Part shown: one piece after another, positions 1-10,923 of the stretch
Position numbering within the stretch: the stretch's first letter is position 1
Layout of the letters: each line of letters opens with the position of its first letter
From: Microthyrium microscopicum
Lineage: Eukaryota > Ascomycota > Dothideomycetes > Microthyriales > Microthyriaceae
Assembly (NCBI GenBank): GCA_010405405.1
Contig: MU004236.1
Coordinates: forward strand, 508,576-572,575
Length of the DNA: 64,000 nt
Direction of reading: 5' to 3'
Program-made: the position numbers and the translations under genes
The notes under the pieces: generated by a model
Seen by the model: only the letters and a program-made list of their open reading frames with translations
Databases searched by the model: none
What the model was told of the DNA's origin: nothing

Positions 1-299
1 ATTGCTAGATACCTGGCAGCAATCTTTTGGAGAGACGTATGTCGCCAACTACAGTGCTAAAGGCCATCGAATGACCGATCACCTTGCCCATAAATGAAAT
101 CAACTGCATGAGAAACATCTCAGTGACATGGCAAGTTTGGTTTGAGCTGGGAAAACAAGCGACATTGGATCATGATTCTGGCTCTGGAAAGGAGATATCT
201 CCATGTAAATTGCTTTCGTAAGGAATGAGCTATTTGACTAGAATTTAGTGCCTCTCATGCTTGTTCTAAACACACTCCATACTACCAAGTGTTCTCCTT
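1..299. other. Intergenic, no gene seen
   Basis: This is the stretch downstream of the Zn2Cys6 regulator that ends at 300 on the minus strand. It presumably contains that gene's 3' untranslated region. I see no further open frame, RNA gene or repeat. Confidence 0.4.
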
Positions 300-2291
300 T
301 TAACCCGAAAAGGGACAGTGTATCGTTGGACTATCGGTAACATTCATGTCAAGATCCTGGAGAAGTAAGGACTCGAACACTGCAGAGTCAAGCGTTTGAT
401 TTGACCATTGGTTTGACCATTGGTCTGACCGTTGATTTGACCAGTGGTCGTTTTTCCTGAGAGATCCGTCCATAACAGGGCAAAGAGAAGCAACATAACG
501 GTACTGATTCCAGTGTTCAGTAGTTTCAAGGTTATGGGACTGCAGTTGTTTTGACATCCTTTCGTATTTGTTTCGAACCACATCAAGAACTGAGTCAAAC
601 AGATAATAGATATCTGGTGCGCTATTGGCATCTGCCGTTGTTGACGATAGTTTGCTCAAATGGGCTTGGATACTCTCCAAGTATGGCCCAAAAGAGGCGA
701 GATCTGTGACACTTAGGGGATTCGGGTTCGGGTTCTCAAGGGCCCAAGTAAGAAGCTGGAAGACCGAAATGATGCCTCTGATAAGCAAGTTCCAATCAAT
801 GGCTGAGAATTCATGATAGACCTCGTCATTAATTTCCATGAAAGCGCTAAAAAGGGACTTGAGTGCGCGACAACTTCTAGCCAAGTCGTCTTGGGGTTCT
901 TGTGAGTCTAGAGTGCTCATAATTGATATGCGAGTCGACACAAATTGCTTCAAAAGCCGAATGTGTGCTTTGGTTGTTAGCAAGGTTCGGAAGAAGTGAA
1001 GTCTACTGACCCATTCGTTGCAACTCTGGCTTCAGCGATTGCGTTAACTCTGACAGTCGTGTTTGTAGATCAGGGGCGGAGGAAAAGGTTTGAGTGCATC
1101 CAGTGGTTTCGAAATCTATAAGACGAAGTGTTGCCAGAACAGAGGCTGAGGTCTGCGTTTGCGATATTTCTATTAAGCAGGACTCTAGATAGGGAGTCCA
1201 ACATAAAGCTGCTGGCCTTACGGGCGGAAGAGAATAACTGAGTAAGTTAGGATACGGTTCTCCTTGATGCAAGAGTGACTGACGTGCTGCAAAGACAGAA
1301 GCAGCCCAAATACGCCAATTTTATAGCCAGACTCTCTGCCTCTGATCTTGAATCAAAAGAGTCTGGCGGAGAGTCATATCCGAGATCTTTGACCATATTT
1401 GCTGCAATTGCCAGCATATTGAATAGCCGGCCCTTCCGAGGGCTCAGATGAAGAGGAAACCTTTGCACGCATTAGTCGTTAGACACCAAAATACAAGAAG
1501 TGTATCCAACCAAGCGAGATAGATCAAGAGGCCTTGCAGGACATCGAGCGATCCTTCTGAACTGACTAAAACTTTCTCATTGACTGCTCTTCGGAACTCG
1601 ATGTCCAGTCTTTTCTGGACATCACTTTTGTTTGCTGACATGGCGCATAGTATGGCGAGTGTTAAAAATGGACGACTACGGAGCATAGCAGTCAAGTCCA
1701 AATCTCCCGATAATGGTACGAATGGGAAGTGATCTTCTCGCTCCTTAAAAATGGCTAGATAGGCTGTTGCTTCATTGCGATTCAGTCTAGGAAGAGATTG
1801 AGATGCATCTTCTTTTCCATGCTTAGATTCTCTGCTTGGTGCTGCAATTGATCCATTTTCTGAGCATTGCATCCAAGATTCAGGGAAATGTCGCATCAAC
1901 ATTGAATCGTGATTCTGCGCGAGAGAGAGCAAGATTTGTTTTTGACCTTTCTTCAATTCTAATATTGAGTTGAAGAATCCAGACACCACATCGGTATGGT
2001 TTTGGTCTTCATCGGGCACCTTTCGAAGCGATTGGGCTACCTGGCCGCTGTCTTTGTCGCTTTTTTTCCTACCACCAAGTCGACGAACAGTATCACGCTT
2101 GCATTTCGATCGAGTAATGGCACATCTATCATATGTTATTGCAGGTCCGTCTAGCTAGCGCTACTCTCATACCTTTCACAAATTCCTGGAGTTGTGCTCG
2201 CGAGACACCTCAGCTTTCGACTGCGACAATTATCGCATGCTGTAAGCACTTTCGGGGCTGGACAAATTGGTTGAAGGATCTTTGTACTCAT
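300..2291 (-). CDS. Zn2Cys6 fungal transcription factor
   Basis: Predicted nuclear DNA-binding regulator of 601 residues. My five-exon model is 2291-2173, 2125-1511, 1460-1284, 1237-1011 and 967-300 (1806 nt, in frame throughout). The N-terminus carries a complete Zn2Cys6 cluster with cysteines at about residues 19, 22, 29, 38, 41 and 48 (spacing 2-6-8-2-6), split by the first intron. The middle has the helical character of the fungal-specific regulator domain, including an RKGRLFNML-type stretch and a WTPYLES segment. The start ATG at 2289-2291 lies 18 codons before the first cysteine. Near the C-terminus four 12-bp units give a tandem Trp-Ser-Asn-Gln run, which is unusual. It is divergent from the small coiled-coil gene at 3028. 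The target genes cannot be told from the sequence. Confidence 0.85.
400..447. repeat. 12-bp tandem repeat inside the regulator gene
   Basis: There are four head-to-tail copies of a 12-bp unit (TTTGACCATTGG and variants). Because the unit is a multiple of three it stays in frame, and on the minus strand it encodes four WSNQ-like tetrapeptides near the C-terminus of the Zn2Cys6 protein. Confidence 0.85.
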
Positions 2292-3027
2292 GGCAGCATA
2301 AGGCAACACGGGTCCTAGTTCTTCGCTGTTTCTGAGATTGCGATGTTGGGAACTGTGGTTGAGAGTGGAGACTTATATCTTACAGCGTTTCCAGGATGTC
2401 CTTCAGGGTTAAACTTGCTCAAACTCATCAATCTGGCACGTGTAACCTACCCTCCTCCAGAGCTCTTGGGGATACTTGTTCAGGAAGTGATGAGTTCAAA
2501 GTTTATTACTTATTCTATTGGTTCTGGTAGTTCAACTTCAACTCTGTTACCCTGTTCGCTTGCACCCCTCCTGTCAAGCTTGCGACTCGCCAAACGTCTA
2601 GAAGCAGCAATACTTCTCATTGGACTACTTCAGACTAGAGTAGATACCCAATGCCAATGCTCAAAGTAGAAAGTTAGAGCCTTGATGGAGAGTGGGCACT
2701 ATCAATATTCAGTAGCAATGCCAAACTTCAGCCGATGAGACCTAGAAGAAGCATACCAACAAACTCACTTCTAGGCTCATCTCTTGACTCAAGCCTACGT
2801 TTATGAAATCGTCACTTATATGCAATTGTAAGAGAACAACTCAGCAGGTGAGGCTATTCTGCTGGCTCTCTGCATATAACTTGACCCATTCCTCTCCAAG
2901 ATCCAAACTTCTTCATCCCTCGCCAACTCTACAATATCTTGCCAAATCGATCTGGCACTGCAATACTACAGAGCATCTCGCTTATAATCCACTCCACATT
3001 CCATCAACAACGAGACGAACTGAAACG
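2292..3027. promoter_or_regulatory. Divergent promoter region
   Basis: This stretch lies between the Zn2Cys6 regulator (-) and the coiled-coil gene (+), so both promoters should be here. I could not pick out a convincing TATA box or operator. The short open frames inside it look random. Confidence 0.4.
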
Positions 3028-3818
3028 ATGTATGTTGACCTCGACGAAGACATGTCTGAGCGGTCTGAGTTGTCTGATACCGCGAAGTGAGTTTGCAGCC
3101 TCACTAGTGTTGTGTGACTGGCTAATTTAAACTCATAGGACAATCTTCGATGTTGAGGAGGACGCCGTAGCAGAAGATGCTGTTGACGAGGATGCTGTCG
3201 ATGATGAGGATGCTGCTGAAGAGAACGCCGAGGGTGACAGCGAAGATGATACCACTGACACATACACCAACATGGTCAAAGCAATCTCCTCATACGATCG
3301 CTTGATGAAAGGTGACACGATGAAGGCCCCTGAGCTAGAGGAAGCTATCAACTGGAAGTTGCGAATCGACATGGGTCTGTCCACTCTCGTGATCGCTCGC
3401 TGGGAAATGAATAGAATCGTCGACTTATACAATGACCCTGTCGTCGGTGGTCCTCATGAATGCCTCCCGAATTATCTCCGCTCGAAGGTCAAAACAGCCT
3501 TGGAAGCCAAAAGCGAGCACCTACCGACCTTCCAGGTAAGCATAACTGCATCCGCAAGGACTACAACTCATGAATTGGCATACTGACGAGTTACAGCACG
3601 ATCTGAATATTGAGCGCAATGACTATCAGGTTCAATACGTACGGCTTCTGCAACGCCTCCAGCAGCGCAAGGCGGAATTTCAGAACACCAAGGCAGAACT
3701 CCAAGAGACCGAGACGGACCTAGAGCGTTTCGCCTGCTCCGTCAAAGCGAGATGTTCTGCGGCTCGACTTCAAGCTCGAAAAGCCCGCCGCGTGGCTCGC
3801 ACCAAGGCACGCAAATGA
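3028..3818 (+). CDS. Hypothetical acidic/coiled-coil protein
   Basis: I do not recognise this family. The model has three exons, 3028-3086, 3139-3535 and 3597-3818 (678 nt, 225 residues), with clean GT..AG junctions and a matching frame. The N-terminal 60 residues are strongly acidic, with repeated Asp/Glu-Ala runs. A middle part (about residues 70-150) looks globular. The last 75 residues are Gln/Glu/Lys/Arg-rich with heptad-like spacing, so a coiled coil is likely, and they end in a very basic Arg/Lys tail. The acidic head and basic coiled tail suggest a nuclear or chromatin-associated protein, but that is inference from composition only. Confidence 0.65.
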
Positions 3819-4151
3819 GTTTAGATCACTGGTAGATGCCATCAGGCTCTGACTGCGGTCTGCAAGGTCATTGGAAGTGTGATGATCAAGAGTCTGAGAT
3901 TTATTTGGGTTCCGAGTAGATTACCTCAGCCTCTGGGCCTACTTGTTCCATTTCGGAGCCTTGTTGAGTCAAAATGTTCTGTCATCGTTGCAATCATGGG
4001 TATCACTGTCATATTTTCTGAAGGCCATGATTGCGCTGTTTTCAGACATTAACTGTTTTAGGAATCTTATAATCATCCGGACATAACAGCATAATATACA
4101 AAACTCCTCCACCTCCTTACATAGTTCTACACATACCCATCCCATTTCTCC
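3819..4151. other. Convergent intergenic stretch
   Basis: This is the gap between the 3' end of the coiled-coil gene (+) and the 3' end of the 210-residue gene (-). It should hold the 3' untranslated regions of both. Nothing else is apparent. Confidence 0.4.
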
Positions 4152-4784
4152 CTAAGCAGTAGCACCAGCAACAGCAGCACTATAAACCTGCATCTGCAAC
4201 TCCGCCAACGTAAACCCCACAACAACCAACTCATCCACCAACGCCCTCCCCATCTCCCTCTTCTCCGTCCCCTCCGCAATCTCCATCGTCCCCGCCGTCT
4301 TCACCCAATGCCCAAACACAAACTTGCCCAACGGCATCGCCTGATCATCCAAAGCCACAAGATCCGGAAACTTCAACACGCCCTTGCCGTTCACTTGCCA
4401 CGTGACTTCTGCGCCGTTGAGGGCGGGCGAGGCGTATGTGAACTTGCGGCAGCTCATGCGGGATGCGGTTTTGAGTTGGAGGGTTTGGTTGGCGATGGTT
4501 AGGTCGATTGGCTTCATGGTGTGGAATGTTGATGTCCCGACTGTGGTGCCATTGGCGGTGAATGTTAGGTTCGGCTTGCGGGTGCAGCGGACATTGATTG
4601 TGTAGAGGGTTGTGGATTTGTCGAGGGTTGTTACGGTTATGTTGCGTTGGAGCGCGCCGTTGAAGTTGAAGAGGAGAGTTGTGGGAATACTGGTGTCTTG
4701 GGGAATATATTCCTGTTCGATTATTTGGGGTTTTGAGGTGGATTTCGTGGTGTCTTTGCTGGAGAAGCGATGGAGGATAGTCAT
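4152..4784 (-). CDS. Hypothetical intronless protein, 210 aa
   Basis: This is a single open frame starting with ATG at 4782-4784. The protein is rich in alternating beta-prone segments (Thr/Val/Ile), and has no signal peptide or membrane segment. Its pattern is faintly like small fungal LURP-one/tubby-like beta-barrel proteins, but no diagnostic motif is visible and I assign no function. The coding strand is C- and T-rich at third positions, unlike the random frames nearby, which supports it being a real gene. Confidence 0.6.
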   Translation of the reverse strand: MTILHRFSSKDTTKSTSKPQIIEQEYIPQDTSIPTTLLFNFNGALQRNITVTTLDKSTTLYTINVRCTRKPNLTFTANGTTVGTSTFHTMKPIDLTIANQTLQLKTASRMSCRKFTYASPALNGAEVTWQVNGKGVLKFPDLVALDDQAMPLGKFVFGHWVKTAGTMEIAEGTEKREMGRALVDELVVVGFTLAELQMQVYSAAVAGATA

Positions 4785-5838
4785 GATGTATGGTTGGTGG
4801 TCTTGTTAGAATTAAATGCAGAAAGACGTATTGTATTTGATTGTATGTGGTTCGTTTACACTTGGAATGACTTGGAATTTGATAGCCTCGATTTCAAGGG
4901 GAAGTGCTCCGTATTTATATCACCTTTCTATATATTTTTGGAAATGGCCAAGATGTTCGTGAAATCGCAAAAGCGTTGGATACCACCATATTGAGGAAGG
5001 ACTAATCCCAAAGTGGTTGTACGGAGCGCTCTAAGCCTCTGATCGGCCAAAACCAACCGCAGCCTTGTAGAGCATGGGGCTCGTTGCGAGTCAACTTGTT
5101 GAAAACGCTGATCTTTAGTATAAATCTACGTCACAGCCCCGATTTTCAGCCTTATACATGTAGCTCGCTCTATGATTGGTCGAATGCTGTCGATTCTAGT
5201 CGCTAACATAAGATCGGCGGGGAATGTCACGGAGTTGGATCCGAACACTATCTTAATGTTGATCGTATCTCTGAAAGCATTGAGAAGGTAATGGCTTCTA
5301 ACATATTGCAAGGTCAGTCCATGATGAGCCGGAACAGCTAGGCCAATGGTCGTTGTTTGGCGAAAACTAAAGAAATCAGAACGTGTATTGGTTTCTTTAT
5401 ATCATCTTCCCGCTTATGGCATTGAACATCTCAGCATTCGGACTTCGGATCATTTGAACCATCATACTCGAAATGTGCTGGAATCAATCCTTCCCTGGTC
5501 GGGGGATGCCACACTAGAAGACGAATATCTTGTTGCTTCATATCACTGGGCAATGCGACGAGTTTTTAATTTGAGTTCGTCACAACCATTCTCAACTAAC
5601 ATATGATTACTATCTCAAAGCTACTAGTATATTGATCTTGGTGTTTGATCATGGCATGGCACATGAATTTAATCGGTCTTGAACGTTTAGCATTGTCAAT
5701 TTTCTTTTTTGTAGGTATCATTAATCATTGTCCTCTGGTAGCCATTATACAAAGGTCCTCATCCTATGCCTGTGCAACATCCAGCCTGAGCCTAACATTC
5801 CGACGACCAGTATACCCGACGAGCTATATGTCTGACCT
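4785..5838. other. Intergenic, no gene seen
   Basis: This holds the upstream region of the 210-residue gene (near 4785-4950) and the 3' flank of the WW-domain gene. Open frames of 60-86 codons in the middle lack recognisable motifs or coding bias. Confidence 0.4.
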
Positions 5839-6815
5839 CTAGAAATCTCCTCCTCCCATATCACCTCCACCAAAGTCTCCACCACCATCACCACCGCCAA
5901 AGTCTCCACCTCCGTCGCCTCCTCCATAGTCTCCGCCGCCGTCTCCTCCGCCATCACCACCATCGTGACCCATTGCTTCACCTAGGAGCATACCGCCTAG
6001 CAGTCCACCTCCTGCACCCAATGCGAGACCACCGCCCATTCCAAGCCCGCCTGGCTTCCGACCACCCATTTGCTGCTGCGCATACGGACTCTGTCCATAG
6101 CCGCCCTGCTGAGGGTAGCCTTGCGGTGGATAGCCTTGTTGCGGATAGCCCTGTTGATAACCTTGCTGTGGGTAACCGCCTTGCTGTGGATAACCACCTT
6201 GTTGCGGATAACCTTGCTGCTTATTCTTGCCGGCACCTAGCAGTTTACCCAAGAAGCTTCTCCGCTTAGGTTCGCCATCAGGCTGGGGACTCGTCGACAT
6301 GCCCGGCCCGCCCGATGGACCACCATATCCCGGAGCTAAGCCACCTTGCTGAGGACCTCCACCATAGCCGCTGTCATAGTAGCTATCCGACTGTCCCGCG
6401 CGGCTCGAGTCTCCCTTGTTCCCAGAGGCGCGTGCATTTTCTTCTTCTTGCAGTTGGCGCGCAAGTCTCTCGTCTTCAGTCATGTCATGGCCGCCGTGTA
6501 GACCGCTCTTCTCAGGGTTGAGCATTGAACTGCCGCCGGCTGCGTAGGCTGGTGGTGCGCCGGGTGGTGGCGCTTCGTCGGAGCCGCCGGATGGGTAGAT
6601 TGGCGAGGTGGGTTTGTCCCATTGTGATTTTTTGGTGTAGATGTTTACGAAGAACCATTCTTTGTATTCAGAGTTCCAGACGGCTTTCCAGCCTTCGGGG
6701 ACTTTGGGTGGCGGTGGGCCCTGGATGCGCGAGGCTACGTCAGTGGATTGCTTGGCAAAAAGCGATTGAGCAGGTAGATGTAACTTACCGGTGGGGGCGC
6801 GTCGAAATCTGCCAT
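5839..6815 (-). CDS. WW-domain, Gly/Gln-rich protein
   Basis: The model has two exons, 6815-6789 (nine codons) and 6720-5839, giving 302 residues. The splice acceptor at 6721-6723 keeps the Pro-rich lead-in to the WW domain in frame. The WW domain spans about residues 14-45, with both signature tryptophans (VPEGWKAVWN and KKSQWDKPTSP) and the usual Pro after the second one. It is followed by a charged EEE segment, a Gln-Gly-Tyr-Pro repeat block (about residues 190-240) and a Gly-rich tail ending in repeated GGGD(F/Y) units. WW domains bind proline-rich ligands. The low-complexity tail suggests a self-associating or membrane-apposed adaptor, which is inferred from composition. Confidence 0.85.
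5841..6250 (-). repeat. Low-complexity coding repeats (GGYPQQ / GGGDF)
   Basis: Within the WW-domain gene, 15-18-bp units encode repeated Gln-Gly-Gly-Tyr-Pro motifs, and 5841-5970 encodes repeated Gly-Gly-Gly-Asp-Phe/Tyr motifs. These are in-frame minisatellites likely to vary in length between strains. Confidence 0.8.
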
Positions 6816-9194
6816 GTTGGAAGAATCGAAGTGGTGTATTTGAGTTTCTCAGAATTGTAAAGTGGTGATAGAGAGAGAAAGTAAGGAATGGTGGTAAGGT
6901 TGGGTGTTTATATGGAGGGGCAGGGTTGATGGAAGACAGCAAGAAGCAAGAAAGAATGACAATGACAACAGGAGGCTTGGTACCGCTTGCCCGGTTGAGA
7001 TGCTAGCGTTTGTAGCGCCATATCCAGTGATGGCAAGTGTAGTCGTCAGCATGCCAGGCGCAGTTTCCAGATTTGTTCTATCGCCTCCCTCAACTTCCAA
7101 ACCTATCACCAATTGAATCTCCAGCAATGTGTGGCTGTGCCCAGCATATTTCACCAGGCGAACGCCGTTGGCAGCCTGATTGACACCAGAATCAATCAAG
7201 ACCAAGCGGCCGTTGTCAAGTTGTGAACGGATATCAGCAGCCTATGAGGTCACTCGAACATGACACTTCTGGCACGAGTCACGACATTTTGCCCCGCAGG
7301 TACTATCAAGATTCAAGATTCAAGATTCAAGATCTGATCTTTCATGTCCGTTGCCGTTGCCAAGGTATGATCGCGTTGCTTGCATTGGCTTTCATGTTCC
7401 AAGGAGGTAGTACTCATCTTCATCTTCACGATCGAATTGTTTGGGAGCCGCATGTTGTACTATAATATGCTCTTGGAGCAATTGGTGCTGGAAGCCGTAC
7501 GCCTTCACGGACGCCATATGCAAGTCAAGTACTGATGCAGGAACCTTTAATCCACAAGACAATGGCGCGCATGCCTTGAACCCTTCCAAGGATGAAAGCG
7601 GCTCCAGAAACAAATGTCGCGTTGACCCAGTTGTAAGATAGGAGGTGCTTTTACCGCCTTTCGAAAAGAACGCGATGTTGTTGACATGCCCCTGACGAAC
7701 CTTGTCTACAGGGAGAGTTTCGTAACCAACTCTCAAACAAGAGTGGAAACTGTCGCAGCATTTCCGACCTTGTGTTCACGTCTCCAACAAAAGATCTGGC
7801 GGTAATTGACCAAGGAGCGCGGTGTACGCCACACGCACGTTTGCTGAACGCGGGTTTGTGGTACTTGAGAGAATAACGATGCAGAATAAAAGGGGTGGCA
7901 AGCTGGCCAAGAGAGCCCTCCAGCCAAGTACGGTAGCAATGTGTTATCACCACATACATAGATAGTAAGCAGTAGTTTAGCAAACCAATCAGGCCCCCAT
8001 AGCTCAAGGATATTACAGGGCGTGATTTAGCTACAAACTAGGACATAAACGTGATAGAGTAGTAACGTGCAATTTCGCTCTCTTCGTATTCAACCATCTC
8101 TTTAACTAGAGTTACACCTATTATATGGTAAGAGCTTGCATCAGGCTGATTACTGTATGTAGCCTTCTCCAATAGTTGGGATACGCGAGCGCGATTGATG
8201 AACACCTGCATGCACACATCTCCCGAATTCAAAAGTCGATACGAGAAAAACAACTCCTATAGAGAATGCCAGTAAAATGCTTTCGATTAGCTACTAATAG
8301 GGTCACGATATCTACAATCTATATAGCCCCCGATATGGTACAAGTCACAGCAGTACATGGAACCATCGTACCACACACCGCGAACATGGCTCGGAAGCAA
8401 TAGCGGCAATCGGATTAGTTCTCGATCATGAAGAGTTGTCAAGTTCTCAACCGGGCGATTCCTTGCGTATAAATCACTAACTATTCTGCGAGTCCCTTAT
8501 TAAACTAACAGGTCCTTCTACGATGCTTTCTGAAAGGTGTTACCAGCTATTGTATCCCGTAGAGTTGAAGTTGCAGTATGACTTGAAATTAATCAATTCG
8601 CTCGCTCCTACAATGGTTTGCGGGCTCGAGATTTTCATCCTAGAGTGGGGAAGTCCCTGCTTACAATTGATTAATTGTGAGGGGATTGGGAAGGAATGAG
8701 GGTCATCTGGTCTTGAATCTCGCCCTATCGTTCGCAACTTTAATCCAACTCGACTACAATTGTACAGGTCTTCAATATCGCGATTCGCGGTTTTTGTTCA
8801 GCTCTTTGTGTATAGCAGAAGAAATAGGCACAGTTTGAGGATGGTTGTATCGGACTTGCGACCTATCAAACTGCTTTTAACCTTGAACTCACTAATGCGC
8901 CTGCGAACAGGATCAGGATATAGGATTCATGGACTGAGGTAGGGAAGGACACCTGGTATCAACAAGGATCCCTCACTTTGATAGGAGTTTGCTTGTGATA
9001 TTGAGGTTATCTCGAATCGCTCCCTGTTGCAACAGCAGCAGAATAGGTAAAATAAATCTGACGATGGCGATCAATGTGCTTGATATATACAGAGTACTCC
9101 GTACAGGCAGACATTGTCGAATTATAAAAGATCCAAAGTTTGTGTGATCTTCTCGCAACAGAGATATTGGACGTCCGTGCAAGTGGTCCCGATA
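6816..9194. other. Gene-poor stretch
   Basis: This contains the promoter side of the WW-domain gene. A 7-bp CAAGATT tandem (four copies, about 7307-7334) is present. The longest open frames (about 114-118 codons between 7392 and 8007) overlap on the same strand in different frames and carry no motif. I see no supported gene. Confidence 0.4.
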
Positions 9195-9345
9195 TACCGT
9201 TTTTACCCTTTCAGTTGGGATAGGTTAGCGCGGTTTTTTAGGCAAGGTTTGTCCGTGAGCGATAGCGAGTCCCTGGCTAAATTCACAGCGCCACCAGCAA
9301 GAAAAAGCGCGCTAACCTATCCCAACTGAAAGGGTAAAAACGGTA
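9195..9345. mobile_element. 147-bp MITE, copy 1 (TA target duplication)
   Basis: This is a non-coding hairpin element at 9197-9343 flanked by TA on both sides, as expected for the Tc1/mariner superfamily. Each terminal arm is 36 bp (9197-9232 and 9308-9343) and begins CCGTTTTTACCCTTTCAG. The arms are perfect reverse complements. The 75-bp loop is alignable, without gaps, to a second copy at 25128-25274. No transposase is encoded. Confidence 0.9.
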
Positions 9346-10923
9346 GCATATACCCAGAGACGGCGCAATAATGGAGCATGTTTGAGATTCAACGCGTCCC
9401 ATTTCTGGAAACGGAGGCTCTCCACTGGCTCACAGACGCTCTACACGGGAAGGAATTGAGTGGCTCAGGACCATGAATGCTCCGAGGGTCCTGGGCAAAG
9501 AAAGGGTTTCCCTTTCCCCAGCAAAAAAGTAGGTATGGCCGGGTTGAAGCATGTCGCCGAGTTCTCTAGTAGGCAGTCATGGTGAAAATGTTTTGGGACT
9601 ACTGCAGGCCCCGCAGAACTTAGAAGGCCTGCGGCGATTTGGTTGCAGCGCTGAGCAGATAGGAAAAAGGAATCAAGTATGCAGTGCATGTGTGTTCCTT
9701 GTACCTGTTCTAGTAGGAGAACGAATGATCTTGCGGACCTGACGGCATCTCTTAGGTACCAAAGAAAAAAGATGACCTAAGGAGCCTCCATACTTAGCGC
9801 CATAATGGAAGTATCGCAAGTAATGTCTGTAATGGACATCAGCGATGAACATGTTGTCAAGTGCTTACCAGTACAGCTGATGAGGATTTTGAGTCAACCT
9901 ATTCGAGAAAGTAATCAGTACTTATCAACGTGAGATGTAAGAGGTCATGCTGGTGTAGCACACTTTCTGGCCTCTGCACAAGCCCGCTCCGTCTGTCTCG
10001 CCAACCAGACGTGTTCTCGAAATTTATTCTTGTCTGCAGCAATCACTCGCCCAGTGTCTGCTCATCCCGTCCTAATTTGTACTGGCACGTTGGCCTGCAG
10101 TCTAGGCCTCACCAATCCCATCGCATTCTCCCCAAATTGCTCCACACGGGAGCCTTTCCCCACCCTTCAAAGTTCTCACAGTGGTTCGGTACATGCCAGG
10201 AGCCCAATTGCGCTGGGAAACTGCATCATTTTTCGAGGGCCTTTTGCTTCTTTCACTTCTCCTACAACTGTCTGTCAGGCTGTACAGAGGAAAGTAACAT
10301 ACCTTGAAGGCAGCTGGCAGGGACTTGAGCTGGGCTGTCAGGGCTATTCATAAGACTTCCAAGACAGCGCTGAGCGACTAGTACCAGGGGAATTCAATAC
10401 GCCTCCGCTCAAGCTCAGACACTGCCTTTCTGGTGCTTTTCTTTTCCACTCTCCCTCCATCAGAATCGCTGCCGTGTCTGGCCATTCAGGACTCTCGAAA
10501 GTTCCAAACCTTGTATCCCTCAATCCACTTCAACCCTCACCTCACTTTCACTTTACTACCTCCAAGTGTTCGTCTTAGGACCATCACTGCTCTCTCATCC
10601 CCTTCATCCACTGCAATAACCGATCCTTCCATCACTCTCTCACATACATACTGCCTCTTCGGTGCCTGTTTCATGGTCCGAACGCCTCGAACGCCCCTCG
10701 CTACTCTCGACTGCCCCAACTGACTTCCCTCGCTCTTCAATCATCGTCCAGCTGAACAATCAGCCTACACCCGTCGCAACTCGATTTCTCATCCGTTGGA
10801 TACTCGAAATCCATCGTCCTTGATAACAGTTCGCGACGATATCATCCACTATACTCGAATAACAATACGGCGAATCCCTTGATGGTGCAGACGGCTCATA
10901 TGAGCTGCTAGAAAGTTTACAGG
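9346..10923. promoter_or_regulatory. Upstream region of the LIM-RhoGAP gene
   Basis: No gene is supported here. The last 500 bases (about 10,420-10,923) are pyrimidine-rich on the plus strand (CTTTTC, CTCTCCCTCC, CATCACTC tracts). This is typical of the core promoter and leader of constitutively expressed filamentous-fungal genes and fits the LIM-RhoGAP start at 10,924. Confidence 0.4.

Noticed and set aside
3133-3432. Ser-rich minus-strand frame
   Set aside because: It is the antisense of the acidic Asp/Glu/Ala run in the spliced plus-strand gene.
7392-8007. Pair of 114-118-codon minus-strand frames
   Set aside because: They overlap each other in different frames, have no domain, and I found no splice path joining them convincingly.
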